Below, in pieces: positions 15,292 through 24,261 of a DNA stretch of 64,000 nucleotides (position 1 is the stretch's first letter; every line of letters starts with the position of its first letter). The notes beneath the pieces were generated by a model. That model saw nothing but the letters and a program-made list of their open reading frames with translations. It ran no database searches and was not told where the DNA came from. Made by a program: the position numbers and the translations under genes. Source of the stretch: Sphingomonas oleivorans (GTDB taxonomy: Bacteria; Pseudomonadota; Alphaproteobacteria; Sphingomonadales; Sphingomonadaceae); the NCBI RefSeq assembly GCF_003050615.1, contig NZ_NWBU01000018.1, positions 1-64,000 on the forward strand, written 5' to 3'.

Positions 15292-16563
15292 ATGGACGCC
15301 GAGACGCCGAACCGGGGACAGCATCTCGTCACCGCCGATCGCGGATTCGCGACGGGTGCGGGGCTGTTCGCACGGATGATGGCGCCGGGCTTCCGGAAGC
15401 TGCTCGACCGGATCGATGCGGGGCTGGCGGAGGGCATGATCGCGCTTACCCTGCCGGACGGGGTGCGGCGCATATTGGGCGGGCGCGGCGCCGGGCCGGT
15501 GGCGGAGGTGATACTGCGGAGCTGGCGGCCGCTCGTGCGGCTGATGCGCTCGGGCTCGGTCGGCTGGTATCGCGGCTGGGCGGAAGGGGAATGGGCGAGC
15601 CCCGATCCGGTGCCGCTGTTCGACCTGTTCATGCGCAACCGCCATGGGCTGGGCAATGCGGGACGCGCGCGCGGGATCGGGCGGCTCGTCAATCATCTCG
15701 GCCATTTGCTGCGGCGCAACGACCGGCGGGGCGCGCGGCGGAACATCGCCTTCCATTATGATCTGGGCAATGATTTCTACGCCGCTTGGCTCGACCGCAC
15801 GATGACCTATTCGAGCGCGCTCTTCACCGATTCCAGGGATCGGGCGGAGCCGCTGGAGGCGGCGCAGGCGCGCAAGATCGACGCGCTGCTCGATCGGCTG
15901 GCGCTCGGGCCGGGCGAGCGGCTGCTGGAGATTGGCTGCGGCTGGGGCGGGCTGGCCGAGCGCGCCGCGCAACGCCGGCTGGACGTGACGGGCATCACGC
16001 TATCGGCTGAGCAGAAGCAATTTGCCGATGCGCGGATCGCGGCGGCGGGCTTAAGCGAGCGGGCGCGGATCCTGCTGACCGACTATCGCGATGTGACGGG
16101 CATGTTCGACGGCGTGGCGAGCGTCGAGATGGTCGAGGCGGTGGGCGCGGAATTTTGGCCGGACTATATGGCCGCGATCGCGCGCGTGCTGAAGCCCGGC
16201 GGGCGGGCGGCGATCCAATATATCACGATCGATGACGCGATATTCGCCGGCTATGCCGCCAATGCGGACTTCATCCAGACCTATATCTTTCCGGGCGGGA
16301 TGCTGATTTCCGAAAGCCGCTTCCGCGCGGCGGCGGAGAAGGCAGGCCTGCATTGGCGCGACCGGCGGGGCTTCGGGCTTCATTATGCCGAGACGCTGCG
16401 GCGCTGGCGCGCACGCTTCGATGCGGCGGTGGCGGAGGAGCGGCTGCCCGCCGGATTCGACGAGCGCTTCGTGAAGCTGTGGCGATATTATCTGATGTAT
16501 TGCGAGGGCGGCTTTCGCGGCGGCGGGATCGATGTCGCGCAGGTGACGCTGGTGAAGCGCTGA
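15292..16563 (+). CDS. cyclopropane-fatty-acyl-phospholipid synthase family methyltransferase, 423 aa
   Basis: Enzymes of this family transfer the methyl group of S-adenosylmethionine to unsaturated acyl chains of membrane phospholipids. The region NIAFHYDLGNDFYAAWLDRTMTYSSALF is typical, followed by the SAM motif LLEIGCGWGGLAERAA, then SVEMVEAVGAEFWPDYM and YIFPGGMLIS. The N-terminal about 130 residues match the lipid-binding part. It begins 66 bp after gor on the same strand and ends 3 bp from the convergent SDR gene. Whether it makes cyclopropanes or another methylated lipid cannot be told from the sequence. Confidence 0.88.
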   Translation: MDAETPNRGQHLVTADRGFATGAGLFARMMAPGFRKLLDRIDAGLAEGMIALTLPDGVRRILGGRGAGPVAEVILRSWRPLVRLMRSGSVGWYRGWAEGEWASPDPVPLFDLFMRNRHGLGNAGRARGIGRLVNHLGHLLRRNDRRGARRNIAFHYDLGNDFYAAWLDRTMTYSSALFTDSRDRAEPLEAAQARKIDALLDRLALGPGERLLEIGCGWGGLAERAAQRRLDVTGITLSAEQKQFADARIAAAGLSERARILLTDYRDVTGMFDGVASVEMVEAVGAEFWPDYMAAIARVLKPGGRAAIQYITIDDAIFAGYAANADFIQTYIFPGGMLISESRFRAAAEKAGLHWRDRRGFGLHYAETLRRWRARFDAAVAEERLPAGFDERFVKLWRYYLMYCEGGFRGGGIDVAQVTLVKR

Positions 16564-16566
16564 GCC

Positions 16567-17277
16567 TCAGCCTTCGACGCGCAGCCGATGGCCGGTCTCA
16601 TAATCGGTCTGGACGAGGGCGGCGATCGCATTGCCGACGGCCTCGGGCGATTTGAGCGTCGTCGGATCCTCGCCGGGGAAGGCGCGGGCGCGCATGGCGG
16701 TGGCGGTGGCGCCGGGATCGACGATGGCGACGCGCAGCGAACTGATCGCGTGCATCTCCTCCGCATAAGCGAGCAGCAGCGTCTCGAGCGCGGCCTTCGA
16801 CGCGCCATAAGCGCCCCAATAAGCGCGGGGACGCGCGGCGACGCTGGAGGTGAGCGCGACGAGGCGGCCCGCCTTGCTCTGCCGCAGCATCGGATCGAAG
16901 GCGGCGATCAACGCCTGCTGCGCGCCGACATTGAGCGTCAGCAGCTTCGAAAATTCCTTGGCGTCGATCGCGGGCACGGGCGCCAGCGTGCCGAGCATCG
17001 CGGCATTGAGCACCATGATGTCGAGCGCGTCCCACCGGCCCGCGACGGCGGCGGCGAGCCGGCCGATCGAATCGCCGTCCGTCAGGTCCAATGGCGCGAT
17101 GGTGGCGCTGCCGCCGGCCTGATGGATCTGCTCCTCCACCTCCTCCAGCCCGCCCGAGGTGCGCGCGGTCAGGATCACATGCGCGCCGGCTCTGCCGAGC
17201 GCGAGCGCGGTCGCAGCGCCGATGCCGCGGCTGGCGCCCGTGACGAGCGCGAGGCGATTTGCGAGGGGGAGGGGCAT
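16567..17277 (-). CDS. short-chain dehydrogenase/reductase (SDR), 236 aa
   Basis: A classical SDR oxidoreductase: cofactor motif ALVTGASRGIGAAT near residue 10, a NAA-type motif in VLNAAMLG, catalytic Ser in LTSSVA, and YGASKAALE with the Tyr and Lys of the YxxxK motif. Substrate is unknown. ATG 17277 gives the usual length and lies 23 bp after purF on the same strand, so the two are probably co-transcribed. The 3' end is almost back to back with the cyclopropane synthase gene. Confidence 0.88.
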   Translation of the reverse strand: MPLPLANRLALVTGASRGIGAATALALGRAGAHVILTARTSGGLEEVEEQIHQAGGSATIAPLDLTDGDSIGRLAAAVAGRWDALDIMVLNAAMLGTLAPVPAIDAKEFSKLLTLNVGAQQALIAAFDPMLRQSKAGRLVALTSSVAARPRAYWGAYGASKAALETLLLAYAEEMHAISSLRVAIVDPGATATAMRARAFPGEDPTTLKSPEAVGNAIAALVQTDYETGHRLRVEG

Positions 17278-17300
17278 CGATCGTCGCGTCGGGCGATGGC

Positions 17301-18767
17301 TTAGAGCGAGGCTCGTTCGCGCTCGCCGAGCAGGGAGAGCTGGTCGGCGGGCGCGACCTCCTCCTGATCGGTGAGGTGGGTGGGATAGTCGCCGGTGAAG
17401 CAGGCGTCGCAATATTGCGGATTGGCCTCGTCGCGGAAATCCTCGCCCAGTGCCTTGTACATGCCGTCGACCGAGACGAAGGCGAGGCTGTCGGCATTGA
17501 TATAGTCCGACATCTGACCGATCGTCATCTGGGCAGCGAGCAGCTTGGCGCGCTCGGGCGTATCGACGCCGTAGAAGCAGCTATGCCGCGTCGGCGGGCT
17601 GGCGATGCGCATATGCACTTCGCGCGCGCCGGCATCGCGCATCATCTGGACGATCTTCAGGCTGGTCGTGCCGCGCACGATCGAATCGTCGATCAGGATG
17701 ATGCGCCTGCCGTCGATCAGCGCCTTGTTGGCATTATGCTTGAGCTTCACACCGAGATGGCGGACCTGATCGCCGGGCTGGATGAAGGTGCGGCCCACAT
17801 AATGCGAGCGGATGATGCCGAGCTCGAAGGGAATTCCCGACTGCTGGGCATAGCCGATCGCCGCCGGCACGCCCGAATCGGGCACGGGGATGACGAGATC
17901 AGCATCGGCCGGGCTTTCGATCGCGAGCTGCGCGCCGATCGCTTTCCGGACCGAATAGACCGACGATCCGTCCACGATCGAATCGGGCCGCGAGAAATAG
18001 ACATGTTCGAACACGCAGGGGCGCGGGCGGACATTGGCGAAGGGCCGGATCGAGCGCAGCCCTTTGTCCGACACGATGATGAGTTCGCCCGGCTCCACCT
18101 GGCGGATGAAGGTGGCGCCGACCACGTCGAGCGCGACCGTTTCCGAGGCGAAGATATAGGCATCGCCGACGCGGCCCATGACGAGGGGACGGATGCCGAG
18201 CGGATCGCGGCAGACGATCATGCCCTCCGGTGTCATGCAGATCAGCGAATAGGCGCCTTCGACCTGCTTCAGCGCGTCGATGAACTTGTCGAGCAGCGAC
18301 CGATAGGCGGAGGTCGCGACGAGATGGATGATCGTTTCCGTGTCCGACGTGGACTGGAAGATCGAGCCGCGGCGGACGAGATCGCGGCGGAGCTTCATCG
18401 CATTGGAGATATTGCCGTTATGCGCAATGGAGAAGCCGCCCGAGGATAGTTCCGCGAAGAGCGGCTGGACGTTGCGCAGCGCCGTCTCGCCCGTGGTGGA
18501 ATAGCGCACATGGCCGCAGGCGACCTTGCCGGGCAGGCTACGAATCACGTCGTCGCGATCGAAATTGCCGGCGACATGGCCCATCGCCCGGTGGGTGTGG
18601 AACTGATGCCCGTCCCAGCTGGTGATTCCCGCCGCCTCCTGGCCGCGATGCTGGAGGGCATGGAGGCCCAATGCCACCACGGCGGACGCGGTTTCCGCCC
18701 CCCAAATGCCGAAAATGCCGCACTCCTCACGGAGTTTATCGTCGTCAAAAGGATTGGTGGTGAGCAT
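17301..18767 (-). CDS. purF: amidophosphoribosyltransferase, 488 aa
   Basis: PurF makes phosphoribosylamine from PRPP and glutamine, the first step of purine synthesis. The nucleophile Cys is in REECGIFGIWG, preceded by a short propeptide that is cleaved. The glutaminase half shows HVRYSTTG and NGNISN. The phosphoribosyl half has the PRPP loop LIDDSIVRGTT. Clustered C-terminal cysteines (SCFYGVD, YCDACF) fit the Fe-S-cluster type. ATG 18767 is taken as start; an ATG at 18794 is also in frame. It heads a unit with the SDR gene. Confidence 0.95.
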   Translation of the reverse strand: MLTTNPFDDDKLREECGIFGIWGAETASAVVALGLHALQHRGQEAAGITSWDGHQFHTHRAMGHVAGNFDRDDVIRSLPGKVACGHVRYSTTGETALRNVQPLFAELSSGGFSIAHNGNISNAMKLRRDLVRRGSIFQSTSDTETIIHLVATSAYRSLLDKFIDALKQVEGAYSLICMTPEGMIVCRDPLGIRPLVMGRVGDAYIFASETVALDVVGATFIRQVEPGELIIVSDKGLRSIRPFANVRPRPCVFEHVYFSRPDSIVDGSSVYSVRKAIGAQLAIESPADADLVIPVPDSGVPAAIGYAQQSGIPFELGIIRSHYVGRTFIQPGDQVRHLGVKLKHNANKALIDGRRIILIDDSIVRGTTSLKIVQMMRDAGAREVHMRIASPPTRHSCFYGVDTPERAKLLAAQMTIGQMSDYINADSLAFVSVDGMYKALGEDFRDEANPQYCDACFTGDYPTHLTDQEEVAPADQLSLLGERERASL

Positions 18768-18907
18768 GGCGTCTGCCCTCGCCGTGGCCGTCATGGGCGC
18801 GCATATAGGCAGGGCGATCGGATTTGTCGCCTCTTTGTAACGCAGTTTATCCTATTGCCGATCCTAAAGCCTCTTTCTCGGCTCCGGGATTCGAAGGGCA
18901 GGGCCTG

Positions 18908-19537
18908 TCAGCGCGATTGGGCGGCCATGTGGACGGCAAGCCCGCCCAGCACGGTTCCCATCAGCCAGCGCTGCATGGCGAGCCAGGACGGCCGATCGCC
19001 GAGAAAGGCCGATATGCTGCCCGCCGCGCAGGCGACGAGCGCATTGACCGAAAGGCTCATCGCGATCTGGGCCAGGCCGAGGATGATCGACTGGCTGAGC
19101 ACATGGCCCTTTTCGGGGCTGATGAACTGGGGCAGCAGCGAGAGATAGAGCAAGGCCGCCTTCGGGTTCAGCAAATTGGTGACGAGGCCCATCAGGAACA
19201 GCTTGCGCGGGCTGTCCGGCGCGAGCGTGCGGAGCTCGAAGGGCGAGCGGCCGCCGGGCCGGACCGCGTTCCAGGCGAGCCAGAGGAGGTAGGCGGCACC
19301 GCCGAGCCTGAGCGCATCATAGGCGAAGGGCACGGCGAAGAGCAGCGCGGTGATGCCGAGCGAGGCGGCGAGCATGTAGAAGAGGAAGCCGAGCGCCACG
19401 CCGCCGAGCGAGATCAGGCCGGCCGTGCGGCCCTGGCAGATGGAGCGCGAGATCAGATAGATCATGTTGGGACCGGGCGTGAGCGCCATGCCGAGCGCGA
19501 TCAGCGCGAAGGTCATGAGCTTCGTGGTCTCCGGCAT
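18908..19537 (-). CDS. LysE family translocator, 209 aa
   Basis: An inner-membrane exporter of the LysE/RhtB family, proteins that expel amino acids or related metabolites. About six hydrophobic segments are visible. The family motif ALTPGPNMIYLISRSICQGRTAGLISLGGVALG is near the N-terminus (positions about 14-46), with NLLNPKAALLYLSLLPQFI in the middle. ATG 19537 has GGGGAGTGGGG upstream. The substrate cannot be told from the sequence. It stands alone between purF and hisI. Confidence 0.9.
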   Translation of the reverse strand: MPETTKLMTFALIALGMALTPGPNMIYLISRSICQGRTAGLISLGGVALGFLFYMLAASLGITALLFAVPFAYDALRLGGAAYLLWLAWNAVRPGGRSPFELRTLAPDSPRKLFLMGLVTNLLNPKAALLYLSLLPQFISPEKGHVLSQSIILGLAQIAMSLSVNALVACAAGSISAFLGDRPSWLAMQRWLMGTVLGGLAVHMAAQSR

Positions 19538-19640
19538 GTCCCCACTCCCCCAAATATGCGGCGTCCTTCTGCCGTGCTTGTTCCTACGCCGCAACAAAGC
19601 TGTGGTTGCGCGAGCCATAGCTTCGGCTTAGCGGCGGACC

Positions 19641-20000
19641 ATGGATCAGGATCGCGAAACCGGAACCGAGCTGAAGCCCCGTTATGACGCCGCGGGGCTC
19701 GTGACCGCCGTCGTCACCGACAATGCGAGCGGCGAGGTGCTGATGCTCGCCCATATGAACGAAGAGGCGCTGGCGAAGACGATCGAGACGGGGATCGCCC
19801 ATTTCTGGTCGCGGTCGCGCGGCAAGCTCTGGATGAAGGGCGAGACTTCGGGAAATGTCCTGAACGTCGTCGAGATGCGCGTCGATTGCGATCAGGACGC
19901 GATCTGGCTGCGCGCCGAGCCGGTGGGGCCCGCCTGTCACACGGGCGAGCGGAGCTGCTTCTATCGGCGCGTGGTGGACGGGCGGCTGGAGCGGGACTGA
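19641..20000 (+). CDS. hisI: phosphoribosyl-AMP cyclohydrolase, 119 aa
   Basis: HisI opens the adenine ring of phosphoribosyl-AMP in histidine synthesis. The signature [18 protein letters not shown] is followed by [12 protein letters not shown] and [15 protein letters not shown], whose Asp and Cys residues bind Mg and Zn. It lacks the HisE domain fused in enterics. It is monocistronic here, away from the other his genes, and diverges from the LysE gene. Confidence 0.96.
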   Translation: MDQDRETGTELKPRYDAAGLVTAVVTDNASGEVLMLAHMNEEALAKTIETGIAHFWSRSRGKLWMKGETSGNVLNVVEMRVDCDQDAIWLRAEPVGPACHTGERSCFYRRVVDGRLERD

Positions 20001-20045
20001 GCGCCCGCCGCCATTCTCCTCAATGTCTTTACGTAAGACCGGCGT

Positions 20046-20153
20046 CCCCTTGAACTTGTTTCAGGGGCTACCGTGAAACCCGCGCGACGGTGCCGATGAG
20101 GAGTGGATGCCGAAACAAGTTCGGCATGACGATGTGCTTTGCGCAAATGCCCC
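20046..20153. repeat. dispersed palindromic repeat, copy 2
   Basis: Corresponds to 11038-11144: TTGAACTTGTTTCAGGGG at the left and GTGGATGCCGAAACAAG then TTCGGCATGACG at the right. The inner arms GAACTTGTTTC and GAAACAAGTTC are exact complements. It occupies the hisI to dedA gap between two convergent genes. Confidence 0.7.
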
Positions 20154-20158
20154 TCTGC

Positions 20159-20758
20159 TCAGGCCTTGGGCTTCCAGGTGACGACGCGGAAGAGATACCA
20201 GAGGATCAGCAGCACGATCACGCCGGTCGAGACCGGGCCCAGATAATGATCCACCTCGGCATAATTCTGGCCGAGCAGATAGCCGGCGGTGGCGAGCAGT
20301 GTCGTCCAGCCCAGCGTGCCGAGCGTCGACCAGATCAGGAAGGGGAGGAACGTCATGCCGAACAGCCCTGCCGGGATCGAGACGAGCGAGCGGATGGTGG
20401 GCACCATGCGGCCGATGAACACGAACCATTTGTCCCACCGATCGAAGAAATGATCGGCGCGCTCCACTTCCTTCCAGTCGAGCGTCAGAATGCGGCCGAA
20501 TTTCATCACCAGCGGCTTGAACAGATCGAGGCCGAGCAGGCGTGCCACATAATACCAGAAGATGTTGCCGAGCATCGCGCCCGCGGTGCCGGCGAGGATC
20601 GCGCCCCACAATGTCATCGTGCCGCGCGCCGCCTGCAGGCCCGACAGCGACATGATGATTTCGGACGGGATCGGCGGAAAGACGGTTTCGGCGAGCATCA
20701 GGAAGGCGACGCCGAGATAGCCGGATTGTTCGATGAGCTGGCGGACCCAATCACCCAT
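20159..20758 (-). CDS. DedA family membrane protein, 199 aa
   Basis: DedA proteins are inner-membrane proteins implicated in lipid-carrier (undecaprenyl phosphate) recycling and membrane homeostasis. Typical sequences are the early LAETVFPPIPSEIIM and the later GRMVPTIRSLVSIPAGLFGM with the conserved Arg residues. Four to five hydrophobic segments are seen. It starts 8 bp before the end of gshB, so it is translated from the same transcript as rsmI-yraN-gshB. No specific activity can be assigned. Confidence 0.92.
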   Translation of the reverse strand: MGDWVRQLIEQSGYLGVAFLMLAETVFPPIPSEIIMSLSGLQAARGTMTLWGAILAGTAGAMLGNIFWYYVARLLGLDLFKPLVMKFGRILTLDWKEVERADHFFDRWDKWFVFIGRMVPTIRSLVSIPAGLFGMTFLPFLIWSTLGTLGWTTLLATAGYLLGQNYAEVDHYLGPVSTGVIVLLILWYLFRVVTWKPKA

Positions 20759-21704
20759 GGCTTTTCACTTTCCCTTCGATGGCGTCCCAGATCAGCGCGG
20801 GGGTATCCGTGCCGTTGAAGCGGTCGATCGCGACGATGCCCGTGGGCGATGTCACGTTGATTTCGGTAAGATAGCCCGCGATCACATCGATGCCGACGAA
20901 GAGCAGGCCGCGTTTGGCGAGTTCCGGCCCCAATGCGGCGCAAATTTCTTCCTCGCGGGCCGTAAGCTCGGTCGCATCGGCGCGGCCGCCGGCGGCGAGG
21001 TTGGAGCGGATCTCGCCATCCTTGGGCAGGCGGTTGATCGCGCCGGCGGGCTTGCCGTCGATCAGCACGATGCGCTTGTCGCCCTTCGACACGTCGGGCA
21101 GGAAGGCCTGGACCATGAAGGGCTCGCGCCAGACCTGGCCGAACAGTTCGGTCAAGGCCGCCAGATTGGCGTCGTTGCGGCCGACATGGAAGACGGCCGA
21201 GCCGGCATTGCCATAGAGCGGCTTGACGACCACCTCGCCATGTTCGGCGTGGAAGGCGCGGGCATCCTCCAGCCGGCGGGTGACGAGCGTGGGCGGCATG
21301 AAGCGCGCATAATCGAGCACGAACAGCTTTTCGGGCGCGTTGCGGACGGAGGCCGGATCGTTCACCACCAAAGTCTCGCCCTGAATGCGTTCGAGCAGAT
21401 GGGTGGCGGTGATGTAGGCGAGGTCGAAGGGCGGATCCTGGCGCATCAGCACCACATCCGCATCCGCCGCGAGATCGAGCGTCGTCCACTCGCCGAACGT
21501 CACATGATCGCCCGCGACGCGGCGGACGGTGACAGGGCGGGCGGGCGCGGTGAGGCGGCCGTCGCGATAGCTCAGGTCGCCTGCCGCATAATGCCATAGC
21601 CGATGGCCGCGCGCCTGGGCGGCGAGCATGATCGCGAAGGTCGAATCCCCCGCAATGTTGATCGTTTCCAGCGGATCCATCTGGACCGCGACCTTGAGCG
21701 TCAT
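20751..21704 (-). CDS. gshB: glutathione synthase, 317 aa
   Basis: GshB joins gamma-glutamylcysteine to glycine using ATP. It starts MTLKVAVQMDPLETINIAGDST, typical of the family. ATP-grasp motifs are VVVKPLYGNAGSAVF and ADATELTAREEEI, with metal-binding GIDVIAGYLTEINVTSPTG near the end. ATG 21704 is chosen as the beginning of conservation; a longer frame upstream antisense to yraN sequence is not conserved. It is third in the leftward unit after rsmI and yraN and overlaps dedA by 8 bp. Confidence 0.96.
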   Translation of the reverse strand: MTLKVAVQMDPLETINIAGDSTFAIMLAAQARGHRLWHYAAGDLSYRDGRLTAPARPVTVRRVAGDHVTFGEWTTLDLAADADVVLMRQDPPFDLAYITATHLLERIQGETLVVNDPASVRNAPEKLFVLDYARFMPPTLVTRRLEDARAFHAEHGEVVVKPLYGNAGSAVFHVGRNDANLAALTELFGQVWREPFMVQAFLPDVSKGDKRIVLIDGKPAGAINRLPKDGEIRSNLAAGGRADATELTAREEEICAALGPELAKRGLLFVGIDVIAGYLTEINVTSPTGIVAIDRFNGTDTPALIWDAIEGKVKSHG

Positions 21705-21763
21705 TCGCGTTCGGTCCTCATTTTCCGAAAGTGGAAGCTGCGTAGAGCAGCGCCGGGCGCTTG

Positions 21764-22132
21764 TCACCCGTGCCACACGTTCGGGAGATGATGGGGCAGG
21801 CGGCGGGGGGCGAGGAGGATGACGTCGATGCGGATCGTGTCGGCCGCGCGGGCATAGCGGGGCGCGAGCAGGTTCGCGGCGGCGGCGACGCGGGCGAGGC
21901 GATGGCGGTCGATGGCGAGCGCGAGATCGGCTTCGGTCGCGCGGGCCTTCACCTCGATAAAGGCGAGCGTTCGCCCACGCCGGGCGACGAGATCGACCTC
22001 GCCGACGGGCGTGCGGATGCGTGTGGCCAGGATGCGCCAGCCATGGAGGCGGAGCCACCATGCGGCGAGCGTCTCGGCGGCGCGGCCACGGCGCTCGGCG
22101 CGATGGCGTCGCGCCTTGCCATGGGGCGTCAC
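21764..22132 (-). CDS. yraN: YraN family protein (UPF0102), 122 aa
   Basis: A predicted nuclease-fold protein of uncertain function. The restriction-endonuclease-like core shows GRAAETLAAWWLRLHGWRILATRIRTPVGEVDLVARRGRTLAFIEVKAR, with Glu, Asp and the EVK triad residues. It overlaps the end of rsmI by 4 bp. The arrangement rsmI-yraN beside a divergent lpoA-like gene is conserved also in gammaproteobacteria, which strengthens the assignments. Confidence 0.9.
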   Translation of the reverse strand: MTPHGKARRHRAERRGRAAETLAAWWLRLHGWRILATRIRTPVGEVDLVARRGRTLAFIEVKARATEADLALAIDRHRLARVAAAANLLAPRYARAADTIRIDVILLAPRRLPHHLPNVWHG

Positions 22133-22992
22133 TCCTCCTCCTTCATCGCCAGCGCGCGGGCATAGAGATCGCGCTTGTTGAGGCCGGTGGCCTTGGCGAC
22201 TTCGCCTGCGGCCTTGGCGGCGGGGAGGCGGGCGAGCGCATCGCGCAGCGCCGCGTCCACCGCATCGGCTTCGGGCGGAGGGGCCTCGCCGGGGGGCGCC
22301 ACGACGATTACGATCTCGCCCTTGGGCGGGGCATCGGCATAGCGCGCGGCGAGCGTGGAGAGGGGGGCGGTGATGGTTTCCTCGAACGTCTTGCTGATCT
22401 CGCGCGCGACGGCGGCGTCGCGGTCGCCCAGGCCGGCCGTCAGCGCTGAGAGGGTGGCGGCGAGGCGCGGACCGGATTCGTAGAGGATCAAGGTCGCGCG
22501 GACGGAGGCGATCTCGGCGATCGTATCGGCGCGGGCCTTCTCCTTCGCGGGCAGGAAGCCGAGGAAGAAGAAGCGGTCGGTGGGCAGGCCCGCGAGCGTC
22601 AGCGCGGCGATGGCGGCGCAGGGGCCGGGTATCGTCGTTACCATATGGCCGGCGGCGCGTGCGTCGCGCACCAGCTTGAAGCCGGGATCGGAGACGAGTG
22701 GGGTGCCGGCATCCGAAACGAGCGCGATCGCCTCGCTCCCCATGCGCGCGACGAGGCCGGGGCGGACGCGATCGGCATTATGATCGTGATAGGGCAGCAT
22801 CGGCCGCTTCACGCCGATATGGTGGAGCAGCCGCGCCGTCACCCGGCTGTCCTCCACCGCGATCGCATCCGCGCGCGCGAGGATGGCGGCCGCGCGAGGG
22901 GAAAGATCGGACAAGTTGCCGATCGGCGTCGCGACGATGTACAGGCCGGGCGACAGGGGTTCGTCGGAAGGCTCGGTTGCGGGCTCGTTCAT
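22129..22992 (-). CDS. rsmI: 16S rRNA (cytidine1402-2'-O)-methyltransferase, 287 aa
   Basis: RsmI methylates the ribose of C1402 in 16S rRNA. The tetrapyrrole-methylase fold begins LYIVATPIGNLSDLSPRA, then VEDSRVTARLL, VSDAGTPLVSDPG and IPGPCAAIAALTLAGLPTDRFFFLGFLP, all characteristic. The C-terminal part has GEIVIVVAPP. ATG 22992 lies 3 bases from the possible start of the divergent LpoA-like gene, so their promoters overlap. First gene of rsmI-yraN-gshB-dedA. Confidence 0.96.
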   Translation of the reverse strand: MNEPATEPSDEPLSPGLYIVATPIGNLSDLSPRAAAILARADAIAVEDSRVTARLLHHIGVKRPMLPYHDHNADRVRPGLVARMGSEAIALVSDAGTPLVSDPGFKLVRDARAAGHMVTTIPGPCAAIAALTLAGLPTDRFFFLGFLPAKEKARADTIAEIASVRATLILYESGPRLAATLSALTAGLGDRDAAVAREISKTFEETITAPLSTLAARYADAPPKGEIVIVVAPPGEAPPPEADAVDAALRDALARLPAAKAAGEVAKATGLNKRDLYARALAMKEEE

Positions 22993-23004
22993 AGGATGTG
23001 CGTA

Positions 23005-24186
23005 ATGGCAGAGGCTTATAGTCCCCCGCAACCTGGCCGCTGGTTCGCGCGGCTCGCAGCGCTGGCATTTGCCGCGACGCTGTCGGCCTGCGCCGGGATC
23101 GTGCCGCGCCCCGCGCCGCCCGTCACGCCGCCGCCGGTCACCAGGCCTACCGAGCCCGGCGCGCTGCCCGAGGATCAGCAGCGCCATCGCGTCGCCTTGC
23201 TCGTGCCCTTGAGCGGGGCCAATGCGAATGTGGGGCAGTCGATCGCCAATGCCGCCAATCTGGCGCTGACGGACACGGGCGGGCGGCGCATCCGCATCAC
23301 CACCTATGACACCGCGGCCGGCGCCGCCGCCGCCGCGCAGAAGGCGATCGCGGAGGGCAACCGACTGTTCCTCGGCCCGCTGCTCGCCGCCGATGTGCGT
23401 GCCGTCTCCGGCGTGGCGCGCGCGGCGGGGGTGCCCGTCATCTCCTTTTCCAACGATGCGAGCGTGGCGGGGAACGGCACCTATCTGCTCGGCTTCTCGC
23501 CTGCCCAGTCGATCGATCGGGTGGTGCGCTATGCCCATTCGCAGGGCATGACGCGTTTCGCCGGGCTGATGCCCTCGGGGCTTTACGGGCGCAATGCCTC
23601 GAACATGCTGATCAAGGCGGCGGAGGCGGCGGGCGGCAGCGTCGTTTCGATGAAAAATTATGATCGCAGCGCCCAATCCCTGACCGCGGCCGTGGCGGCG
23701 CTGGGCAAAGAGCAGGGCTATGATGCGATCATGATCGCCGACAGCGGGCGGATCGCGATCCAGGCGGCGCCGCTGATCCGCAAGGGCGGCAATCCGCAGG
23801 CGAGGATCCTCGGCACCGAATTGTGGAATGCCGAGCCCGCGCTCAACAATGCGGCGGTGCTTTCGGGCGCCTGGTTCGCGAGCGTGCCGGACGGGATGTT
23901 CGACCAGCTCGCCACCAAATATCGCGCGCGTTTCGGCAAGGCGCCCTTCCGGCTGGCGAGCCTGGGCTATGATTCGGTGCTGCTGGCGGTTCGCATCGCC
24001 GGCAACTGGAGGGTGGGCGATTCTTTCCCCATAACGCGACTGTCCGATCCGGACGGGTTCGCGGGGGTGGACGGTGCCTTCCGCTTCGGCCCCGACGGGA
24101 TCGCCCAGCGCACGCTCGAAGTGCATCAGCTCGGGCCGGGCGGAGGGACGGTCGTCTCGCCCGCGCCCCGGGGGTTTGGGGGATGA
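23005..24186 (+). CDS. penicillin-binding protein activator (LpoA-like) lipoprotein, 393 aa
   Basis: A lipoprotein with a periplasmic-binding-protein type I fold, likely an activator of peptidoglycan synthases. The lipobox LSAC places the lipidated Cys at residue 29. A Pro-rich linker precedes RVALLVPLSGANANVGQSIANAANLAL, and FLGPLLAADVRAVSGVARAAGVPVISFSND follows. Position opposite rsmI-yraN parallels lpoA in E. coli. It is much shorter than E. coli LpoA, lacking the N-terminal TPR part. An ATG at 22996 is also in frame. An amino-acid-binding role is less likely given the context. Confidence 0.8.
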   Translation: MAEAYSPPQPGRWFARLAALAFAATLSACAGIVPRPAPPVTPPPVTRPTEPGALPEDQQRHRVALLVPLSGANANVGQSIANAANLALTDTGGRRIRITTYDTAAGAAAAAQKAIAEGNRLFLGPLLAADVRAVSGVARAAGVPVISFSNDASVAGNGTYLLGFSPAQSIDRVVRYAHSQGMTRFAGLMPSGLYGRNASNMLIKAAEAAGGSVVSMKNYDRSAQSLTAAVAALGKEQGYDAIMIADSGRIAIQAAPLIRKGGNPQARILGTELWNAEPALNNAAVLSGAWFASVPDGMFDQLATKYRARFGKAPFRLASLGYDSVLLAVRIAGNWRVGDSFPITRLSDPDGFAGVDGAFRFGPDGIAQRTLEVHQLGPGGGTVVSPAPRGFGG

Positions 24187-24261
24187 GCGCGGGACGGCGC
24201 TGGACCGGCACCGGCCTGCATTGAACCACCGCGCTCGGGGTAGGCGTGGTCGGGTGGAACC

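Noticed and set aside
14350-15972. A 540-codon open frame antisense to gor and the cyclopropane synthase gene
   Set aside because: It spans two genes with clear family motifs on the other strand and consists of His/Arg/Gln-rich shadow sequence.
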